DNA of 46,720 bases from JBHIDJ01 sp046760105 (GTDB lineage: Bacteria; Pseudomonadota; Gammaproteobacteria; Acidiferrobacterales; SPGG2), in NCBI GenBank assembly GCA_046760105.1, contig JBHIDJ010000012.1, positions 1-46,720 of the forward strand. Reading direction: 5' to 3'. Below, one piece after another: positions 40,952 to 46,720 of the stretch; position 1 is the stretch's first letter, and each line of letters opens with the position of its first letter. A program made the position numbers and the translations under genes. The notes beneath the pieces were generated by a model, which searched no databases, was not told the DNA's origin, and saw nothing but the letters and a program-made list of their open reading frames with translations.

Positions 40952-41608
40952 ATGAGCCAGGACGAGATGAAGAAAGCGGCCGCACTGGCGGCGCTCGAGT
41001 ATGTCGAACCAGGCATGGTAATCGGGGTCGGAACCGGTTCGACGGTGAACTATTTCATCGACGCGCTTGCCGGGATCAAGGGCAAAATCGACGGCGCGGT
41101 GGCAAGCTCCGTGGCTACCGCCGAACGCCTGAAGAAAAACGGCATGGTCGTGCTCGAGCTCAACGAAACCGGCGACCTGTCGCTCTACGTCGACGGGGCC
41201 GACGAGGCCACAAAGTTTCTGCACTTGATCAAAGGCGGCGGGGGTGCGTTGACCCGGGAGAAGATCGTGGCGCAGGCGAGCGAGAAATTTGTTTGCATTG
41301 CCGATGAGAACAAGCTCGTCGACGTCTTGGGTCGATTCCCGCTGCCGGTGGAAGTCATCCCCATGGCGCGCAGCCTGGTGGGGCGCGAGATCGTCAAGCT
41401 CGGCGGCGAGCCGGCGCTGCGTCACGACTTTAGGACCGACAACGGTAACATCATTCTGGACGTGCACAACCTCAAGATCCTCAATCCGGTTGAGATGGAA
41501 GAAAAGCTCAACCACATCCCCGGCGTCGTCACCAACGGGCTGTTTGCCCGGCGCCCAGCTGACGTGCTGATCCTCGGCACCGCCGAGGGCGTTAACACCC
41601 TCACCTAG
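40952..41608 (+). CDS. rpiA: ribose-5-phosphate isomerase A
   Basis: A 218-residue enzyme of the non-oxidative pentose phosphate pathway (and Calvin cycle, if present), interconverting ribose 5-phosphate and ribulose 5-phosphate. Motifs: GVGTGSTVNYFIDAL (phosphate binding), VDGADEATKFLHLIKGGGGA with the catalytic acidic residues and KGGG loop, and ADENKLVDVLG. Length equals E. coli RpiA (219). It is a single gene; the following 380 bp form the regulatory region of the next operon. Confidence 0.96.
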   Translation: MSQDEMKKAAALAALEYVEPGMVIGVGTGSTVNYFIDALAGIKGKIDGAVASSVATAERLKKNGMVVLELNETGDLSLYVDGADEATKFLHLIKGGGGALTREKIVAQASEKFVCIADENKLVDVLGRFPLPVEVIPMARSLVGREIVKLGGEPALRHDFRTDNGNIILDVHNLKILNPVEMEEKLNHIPGVVTNGLFARRPADVLILGTAEGVNTLT

Positions 41609-41844
41609 GGATTGCGGCCCAGCGGTCGGACAACGGGCACCACCGATCCGCGGCCCGATGTCGTGGCCGAAAAGCGAACTATGCTTTTAATGGATGGTGC
41701 ACGAAATTGGATCAACCCCCGGTCATATTCCTAGAGAAAGTACGGCCCGCGAAGCGACATAGCGGCCGACTTCCGGTACCAAAAACATCAGCTGGATTGA
41801 GGTTTATCGGACGGCCATTAGAGAGCTGTTCGGCATGAGCATTA

Positions 41845-41858
41845 TTGATATGGATCAA
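41845..41858. promoter_or_regulatory. FNR/ANR-type site
   Basis: TTGATATGGATCAA is a perfect FNR consensus dyad (TTGAT-N4-ATCAA). With the site centred at -41.5 the start would be near 41893, and a -10-like TCTTAA occurs at 41881-41886, the right place for class II activation. More TTGAT/ATCAA halves lie at 41891-41919. The rest of the interval 41609-41988 contains no convincing gene. Control by the oxygen-sensing regulator is inferred. Confidence 0.75.
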
Positions 41859-41988
41859 CAGACAAGGCTGCGCCGGTTGGTCTTAACTGGTTGATGGTGT
41901 ACGATCAATATATCTTGATGTACGCGGAAGGAAGTACAGTCCTGGGCCTACGGCGTCGTTCTCCGGCGCTTCCCAGGAGCAGTTGAGG

Positions 41989-43785
41989 GTGGAACCGACC
42001 GACACCTCCAACCCGGGCTATTTCCACAAAGTGGTGGACTGCCAGTGGGCCTGTCCCGCCCATACGGACGTACCCGAGTACATCCGACTCATCGCCCAGG
42101 GACGTTACACCGACGCCTACCTGCTGAACCGCGAGTCCAACGTGTTTCCCGCCATACTCGGGCGTGTGTGCGACCGGCCCTGTGAACCCGCCTGCCGCCG
42201 GGGCAGAGTGGACGAAAAACCAGTGGCCATCTGTCGTCTCAAACGTGTCGCCGCCGACCTGCGTGGCGAGATCGCCCATCGCCTGCCTAAGATTCCGAAG
42301 AAAAAAAATGGCAAGCGCATTGCGCTGATTGGCGCTGGCTGTGCCTCGCTCACGGTGGCCAACGACCTGCTCCCGCTCGGCTATGAGATCGTCATGTTCG
42401 AACAACTCGATGAGACCGGCGGCCTCATGCGCACCAACATACCGGCGTTCCGGTTACCTCCCAAGGTGCTCGACGAGGAGATCAATATCATCGTCGACAT
42501 GGGTGTCGACTTGCGCCTCGGTACGCCCGTCACCAGCCTGCATGCGCTGTTGTACGAGGACTTCGACGCGATCTTCGTCGGTGCGGGGGCGCCGAAAGGC
42601 CGCAACCTCGAGATCCCCGGACGCTACGATAGCGACCAGATCTTTGTCGGCATCCAATGGCTCGAGTCGGTGGCCTTCGGCCACACGGACTCGATCGGTG
42701 AGCGCGTCATCATCATCGGCGGTGGCAACACCGCGATGGATTGCTGTCGCACGTCGTTGCGGCTCGGCGGCAAAGACGTCAAGGTCATCGCCCGCAAGCC
42801 GATGACCATGCTCAAGGCCTCGGACTGGGAGCTGGAAGACGCCATCGAAGAGAAGATCGAGATCATCTGCAACCACTCACCCGAGGAGTTCGTCATTGAG
42901 AACCGCAAACTGACGGGTGTCAGATTCTCCCAGGTAGAGTGGTACGAAGAGGTAGAAGGCAAGCTCAGATCAAAGAAGCTGAAAGACGTTATCGTCCCCT
43001 GCGACTCGGCGATCCTGGCGATCGGCCAGGAGAACGCCTTCACCTTCATCGAGCGGGACATCGGCATCAAATTCAACAAGTGGGACATGCCGATCGTCGA
43101 CAAGGTCACGATGCAATCCACACGCGAAGGTGTGTTCTTCGGCGGTGATGCGGCGTTCGGACCGCTAAATATCATCTGGGCGGTCGAACACGGTCACCAG
43201 GCGGCTATCTCCATCCATAACTATTGCGAGGGCAGAGCGCTCACGGAACGTCTGCCCTACACGATGAAATTGAGCAGCAACAAAATGGGTATCCATGAAT
43301 GGAGCTATAGCAACGACTTTGACCCGACGACACGCCGGCTGGTGCCTCATGTATCGCTCAAGGAACGCTTCAAGAAGCTCAACATCGAGGTAGAGCTCGG
43401 TTTTACGCCGGAGCAAGCGACACAGGAGGTAGAGCGTTGTCTCAACTGTGACATTCAAACCGTGTTCAAGGCAAAGCTGTGTATCGAGTGCGATGCCTGC
43501 ATCGATATCTGTCCGGTAAATTGCCTCGCGATCACCAAGAATGGTCGCGAGGACGAGCTCAGACTGCGGCTCAACCCCCCCGCGATGAACAAGGAGCAGG
43601 ACATCTTTGTCTCGGAATCCTTGCCGCAAACCGGCAAGGTTATGATCAAGGATGAAAATGCGTGCGTACACTGTGGCCTGTGCGCCGAACGTTGCCCGAC
43701 GGGCGCCTGGGATATGAAAAAGTTCACGCTCAACATTCCCTACGCAAGCGACACACCATGCGGAACCCGGCGAAAGATCGCGTAA
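41989..43785 (+). CDS. GltD/NfnB-like FAD and iron-sulfur oxidoreductase subunit
   Basis: A 598-residue flavo-iron-sulfur protein. The N-terminal cysteine-rich helical domain (VVDCQWACPAHTDVPEYI, VCDRPCEPACRRG) and the two Rossmann motifs IALIGAGCASL (FAD, ~110) and VIIIGGGNTAMD (NAD(P)H, ~240) are as in glutamate synthase small subunit and NfnB. It differs by a C-terminal 2[4Fe-4S] ferredoxin domain: CIECDACIDICPVNC (~499) and CVHCGLCAERCP (~558). It probably moves electrons between NAD(P)H and the 2-oxoacid oxidoreductase encoded by the next two genes. GTG 41989 (AGGAG 9 nt upstream) was chosen over TTG 41983. The 3' end overlaps the next gene by 28 nt. Confidence 0.85.
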   Translation: MEPTDTSNPGYFHKVVDCQWACPAHTDVPEYIRLIAQGRYTDAYLLNRESNVFPAILGRVCDRPCEPACRRGRVDEKPVAICRLKRVAADLRGEIAHRLPKIPKKKNGKRIALIGAGCASLTVANDLLPLGYEIVMFEQLDETGGLMRTNIPAFRLPPKVLDEEINIIVDMGVDLRLGTPVTSLHALLYEDFDAIFVGAGAPKGRNLEIPGRYDSDQIFVGIQWLESVAFGHTDSIGERVIIIGGGNTAMDCCRTSLRLGGKDVKVIARKPMTMLKASDWELEDAIEEKIEIICNHSPEEFVIENRKLTGVRFSQVEWYEEVEGKLRSKKLKDVIVPCDSAILAIGQENAFTFIERDIGIKFNKWDMPIVDKVTMQSTREGVFFGGDAAFGPLNIIWAVEHGHQAAISIHNYCEGRALTERLPYTMKLSSNKMGIHEWSYSNDFDPTTRRLVPHVSLKERFKKLNIEVELGFTPEQATQEVERCLNCDIQTVFKAKLCIECDACIDICPVNCLAITKNGREDELRLRLNPPAMNKEQDIFVSESLPQTGKVMIKDENACVHCGLCAERCPTGAWDMKKFTLNIPYASDTPCGTRRKIA

Positions 43786-45566
43786 ACGATTTTGTTATCA
43801 GACTGGCCAATGTGAACGGCACAGGCTCGGCCAGTGCCAACGCGCTCCTCATGAAATCCATCTTTCGCATGGGCATTCCTGTTGTGGGCAAGAACTTCTT
43901 CCCTTCAAACATTCAGGGCCTTCCCACCTGGTACGAGATTCGCCTAAGCCCGGAAGGCTATATGGCGCGTTCGGGGCGCGTCGATATCATGGTCGCGATG
44001 AATGCGCAGACCTATGTACACGATCGCGGTGACGTGAGTGCCGGCGGCTACCTGCTGTACGACTCCACGTGGCCACGCGACGATACGCTCGCGCGCGACG
44101 ACATCACGCTTCTCCCGATCCCGCTGGCAAGGATGTGCAACGAGACCTTCAGCAGCGCGCGCGCCCGCGTTCTTATGAAAAACGTCGCCTACGTGGGGAC
44201 CTTGGCGGCGTTGCTCGACATCGACATCGACATGATCCGCAGCCTTTTACAACAGGCCTATGGCGCAAAGGAGGAGCTGATGGCGGCGAACATGCGTGCG
44301 ATCGAGCTCGGCTACGATTACGCCAAAGAAAACTTCGAGTGCCCGCTGGCGATAAGAATTGAGGCTACGGACAAGACCGCCGATCACATGCTGATCAACG
44401 GCAACACCGCCGCCGCACTCGGATGTATCTACGCCGGCGCTACCTTCGGTGCCTGGTACCCGATCACACCCTCGACGTCGCTGATGGACGCGTTCATCGG
44501 CTTTTGCGAGAAATACCGCAAAGATCCGGAGACCGGCAGGAACCGCTACTGCGTGGTGCAGTCGGAAGACGAACTGGCAGCGATCGGCATGACGCTCGGG
44601 GCGAGCTGGAACGGGGCGCGTGCCTTTACCTCCACCAGCGGCCCCGGGATCTCGCTTATGAGCGAGTTTCTCGGTTTCGCCTACTACGCCGAGATCCCGG
44701 CGGTGGTGTTCGACGTGCAGCGGGTGGGCCCATCCACCGGCATGCCCACGCGCACGCAACAGGGCGATCTGCTGGCGTGCGCCTACGCCTCCCATGGCGA
44801 TACGCGGCATGTGTTGTTGTTTCCGGCCAATCCGGAAGAATGCTTCTACTTCGCCGCAAAGGCCTTTGATCTGGCGGAACGATTGCAAACACCCGTTATC
44901 GTGGTCTCGGATCTCGACATCGGCATGAACGACTGGATGTGTCCGATGCTCACCTGGGACGACAGCTACGAGCCCGATCGCGGCAAGGTGCTCACAGAAG
45001 AGGAACTCGAGCACATGGAAGACTTCTATCGTTACCAGGACAATGACGAGGACGGTATCTGCTATCGTACCTACCCCGGCGCGCATCCCAAGGGCAGCTA
45101 TTTCACGCGTGGCTCGGGGCACAATGAATTCGGTGGTTACACCGAGCACCCGGTGGAGTACCGGCAGGTGTTGGATCGGCTCCGGAAAAAGTGGGACACG
45201 GCCGCGGGGCTTGTGCACAAACCGATCATTAAAAAGAAACGGGGCGCTACGTCCGGAATCATCGCTATCGGCAGTAGCGACGCTGCTGTCAGCGAAGCGT
45301 TGGATGATTTCGATGAGCCCATGGACTACATGCGGATTCGCGCCTTTCCGTTTACCCCCGAGGTGCAGAAGTTTATCGATACGCATGAGCGTATCTTCGT
45401 CGTGGACCAGAATCGCGATGCGCAACTGAAGGCAATGCTGACGATGGAGCTCAACGTGGCCAAACGCAAGCTCATCTCCGTTCTGCACTACGACGGTTAC
45501 CCCATCGGTGCCGAACACGTGCTCGAGACAATTCACGACGTGCTCGAAGAAGGGTCAGCGGCATGA
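43758..45566 (+). CDS. 2-oxoacid:acceptor oxidoreductase gamma-alpha subunit
   Basis: A 602-residue subunit in which the gamma domain (residues ~10-190, with FVIRLANVNGTGSASANALL and FFPSNIQGLPTWYEIRL) is fused to the alpha/pyrimidine domain (~215-400, with GATFGAWYPITPSTSLMDAF, SEDELAAIGMTLGASWNGAR and TSTSGPGISLMSEF). This is the KorA-type arrangement of 2-oxoglutarate or related 2-oxoacid ferredoxin oxidoreductases, which interconvert 2-oxoacid plus CoA with acyl-CoA plus CO2. The substrate cannot be read from the sequence. ATG 43758 was chosen; the frame is open upstream inside the preceding gene. It overlaps the beta gene by ATGA. Confidence 0.88.
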   Translation: MRNPAKDRVNDFVIRLANVNGTGSASANALLMKSIFRMGIPVVGKNFFPSNIQGLPTWYEIRLSPEGYMARSGRVDIMVAMNAQTYVHDRGDVSAGGYLLYDSTWPRDDTLARDDITLLPIPLARMCNETFSSARARVLMKNVAYVGTLAALLDIDIDMIRSLLQQAYGAKEELMAANMRAIELGYDYAKENFECPLAIRIEATDKTADHMLINGNTAAALGCIYAGATFGAWYPITPSTSLMDAFIGFCEKYRKDPETGRNRYCVVQSEDELAAIGMTLGASWNGARAFTSTSGPGISLMSEFLGFAYYAEIPAVVFDVQRVGPSTGMPTRTQQGDLLACAYASHGDTRHVLLFPANPEECFYFAAKAFDLAERLQTPVIVVSDLDIGMNDWMCPMLTWDDSYEPDRGKVLTEEELEHMEDFYRYQDNDEDGICYRTYPGAHPKGSYFTRGSGHNEFGGYTEHPVEYRQVLDRLRKKWDTAAGLVHKPIIKKKRGATSGIIAIGSSDAAVSEALDDFDEPMDYMRIRAFPFTPEVQKFIDTHERIFVVDQNRDAQLKAMLTMELNVAKRKLISVLHYDGYPIGAEHVLETIHDVLEEGSAA

Positions 45567-46618
45567 GCTACATCACCAAACCCAAGGTTCGCTACACCGG
45601 CCTCAAGAAAAACAAGCTGGGCCTCACCATGTGGGATTATGAAGGGGGTATGTCCACGCTGTGTGCCGGCTGCGGCCACGACTCGATCACGGCCGCGCTC
45701 GTGCAGGCCTTTTTCGAGCTGAACATCCCGCCGCATAAGGCGGCGAAGATGAGCGGCATCGGCTGTTCTTCCAAAACACCCGCTTACTTTCTGAATGCGT
45801 CGCACGGCATCAATGCCGTGCACGGGCGCATGCCGGCAATCGCCACCGGCGCCAATGCCGCAAATCGGGAGCTGTTCTACATCGGCGTCTCGGGTGATGG
45901 CGACTCTCTGTCGATCGGCCTCGGGCAGTTCGCGCACGCCGTCCGCCGTAACCTGAACATGCTTTACATTATCGAGAACAACGGTGTCTACGGTTTGACA
46001 AAGGGGCAATTTTCCGCCTCCGCGGACGTGGGCACCAAGACTAAGAAAGGACACGTCAACGACCAGCCACCTATCGATCCCGTGCTCGTGACCTTGAGCC
46101 TGGGTGGCTCCTTTGTCGCACGCAGCTTCTCCGGGGATAAACAGCAGCTCGTGCCACTCATCAAAGCCGGCTTGATGCATAAAGGCTTTGCCCTGCTCGA
46201 TGTGGTATCCCCGTGCGTAACCTTCAATGACCACGTAGGCTCGACCAAGAGCTATGCGCACACGCGGAAACACATGCACGAGGCGATCCATAGCGATTTC
46301 GTCCCGCGAGCAGAAGATATAAAGGTCGAGTATGAGGAAGGAACCGCGGTGCCGGTGCAACTGCATGATGGCAGCCATATCGTGCTGCGCAAGGTGGCAC
46401 CGGAATACCACCCCAAGGATCGCGGTGATGCGATCTCCTACATCGAGCGCCATCAGGAAAAGGGCGAGATTGTTACCGGCCTGCTCTACCTCGATGACAA
46501 GGCGGGCGATCTGCACGCCATCTCCAACACCACCGACCAACCGCTGACGGAACTGTCCTACAAGGCGCTCTGTCCCGGCGCCGCCGCGCTCGAAGAGATT
46601 TACGAGACGTATCGCTAA
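45563..46618 (+). CDS. 2-oxoacid:acceptor oxidoreductase beta subunit
   Basis: A 351-residue thiamine-pyrophosphate subunit (KorB-like). The cluster ligands CAGCGH at residues 34-39, SGIGCSSKTP, the TPP/Mg motif GVSGDGDSLSIGLGQFAHA (~109-127) and IIENNGVYGLTKGQ (~135-148) are all present. It has no own ferredoxin domain, which fits the separate iron-sulfur subunit encoded two genes upstream. Its ATG overlaps the alpha stop (ATGA). A cysteine in VSPCVTFND could be the fourth ligand. Hairpins follow directly after the stop. Confidence 0.93.
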   Translation: MSYITKPKVRYTGLKKNKLGLTMWDYEGGMSTLCAGCGHDSITAALVQAFFELNIPPHKAAKMSGIGCSSKTPAYFLNASHGINAVHGRMPAIATGANAANRELFYIGVSGDGDSLSIGLGQFAHAVRRNLNMLYIIENNGVYGLTKGQFSASADVGTKTKKGHVNDQPPIDPVLVTLSLGGSFVARSFSGDKQQLVPLIKAGLMHKGFALLDVVSPCVTFNDHVGSTKSYAHTRKHMHEAIHSDFVPRAEDIKVEYEEGTAVPVQLHDGSHIVLRKVAPEYHPKDRGDAISYIERHQEKGEIVTGLLYLDDKAGDLHAISNTTDQPLTELSYKALCPGAAALEEIYETYR

Positions 46619-46625
46619 CTCTTAG

Positions 46626-46642
46626 TGTCGCCTACGGCGACA
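46626..46642. terminator. short hairpin after the KOR operon
   Basis: TGTCGCC and GGCGACA form a perfect 7-bp stem with a TAC loop, 7 bp after the beta-subunit stop. Only a weak T-content follows (ATTGTTCTT), so it is a candidate terminator of low strength. Confidence 0.5.
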
Positions 46643-46653
46643 ATTGTTCTTGA

Positions 46654-46671
46654 ACGGGGTTCCGTCCCCGT
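46654..46671. repeat. second hairpin downstream of the KOR operon
   Basis: ACGGGG and CCCCGT are perfect 6-bp arms around TTCCGT. The hairpin lies between the terminator candidate and a larger inverted repeat, so three hairpins follow one another within 90 bp. Confidence 0.5.
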
Positions 46672-46678
46672 ACGACGG

Positions 46679-46712
46679 GTCCCCTTTCTTTGCTCGTCCA
46701 AAGAAAGGGGAC
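46679..46712. repeat. perfect 13-bp inverted repeat at the window end
   Basis: GTCCCCTTTCTTT (46679-46691) and AAAGAAAGGGGAC (46700-46712) are perfect complements around an 8-nt loop. It reads like a dispersed genomic repeat; a further GCAAAGAA follows and the element may continue beyond the window. Confidence 0.65.
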
Positions 46713-46720
46713 GCAAAGAA

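Noticed and set aside
44247..45536. A 429-codon open frame on the minus strand inside the KOR alpha gene
   Set aside because: It is antisense to a gene with clear KorA motifs, and its sequence is rich in His, Arg and Val as expected for a shadow of a GC-rich gene.
45533..46540. A 335-codon open frame on the minus strand inside the KOR beta gene
   Set aside because: Antisense shadow of a gene with clear thiamine-binding motifs; no recognisable domain.

Overview
The window reads as a chromosomal segment of a gammaproteobacterium. The reasons are the two-subunit glyQS pair, the glnA-ntrB-ntrC nitrogen module with a sigma-54 promoter and NtrC sites, UbiH and UbiI-type hydroxylases next to pepP, and a 6S RNA gene between zapA and the 5-formyl-THF cyclo-ligase gene. 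The species cannot be named. An FNR-type site in front of a 2-oxoacid oxidoreductase operon suggests a facultative or microaerobic lifestyle with flexible central carbon metabolism. No tRNA, rRNA, IS element, phage gene or CRISPR array was seen.

Layout. 1-4.3 kb: ribosomal protein bTHX, an acyl-ACP/acyl-CoA synthetase-like enzyme, an unknown protein and an S9 peptidase. 4.3-10 kb (minus strand): plsC, gmhB, a MazG-like pyrophosphohydrolase, glyS, glyQ, mtgA. 10-14.5 kb: a degenerate M48-like membrane protein, an orphan terminator (possible sRNA), then a tightly coupled PP-loop thiolase-like / TusA-like / CDF transporter operon. 14.5-18.7 kb: glnA, ntrB, ntrC. 18.8-19.1 kb: remnant of a DUF2207 membrane protein gene. 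19.2-21.6 kb: thioesterase, DUF924 protein, MFS carrier. 22-25.6 kb: a three-gene cassette (LDPGTGS small membrane protein, NoeA-like methyltransferase, membrane-anchored alkaline-phosphatase-fold enzyme), followed by a possible 2OG-Fe(II) oxygenase. 27-29.4 kb: an orphan PhnD-like binding protein and a CPA1 antiporter. 29.4-36.4 kb: ubiI-like, ubiH and pepP on the minus strand, split by an oppositely oriented 845-residue repeat protein. 36.7-39.3 kb: TIGR02449-like protein, zapA, 6S RNA, fau, EVE protein, secreted peptidyl-prolyl isomerase. 39.3-41.6 kb: ilvA and rpiA, divergent. 41.8-46.6 kb: FNR-type site and a three-gene 2-oxoacid:acceptor oxidoreductase operon with its own flavin/iron-sulfur subunit.

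The most unusual features are: (i) inverted arrays of 7-bp units at three gene ends, two of which supply the last codons and stop of a flanking gene; (ii) the repeat/PKD/NBR1-like/LamG-like secreted protein inserted into the ubiquinone-pepP cluster; (iii) the LDPGTGS cassette; and (iv) the KOR operon whose third subunit looks NfnB/GltD-like, under a probable FNR promoter.
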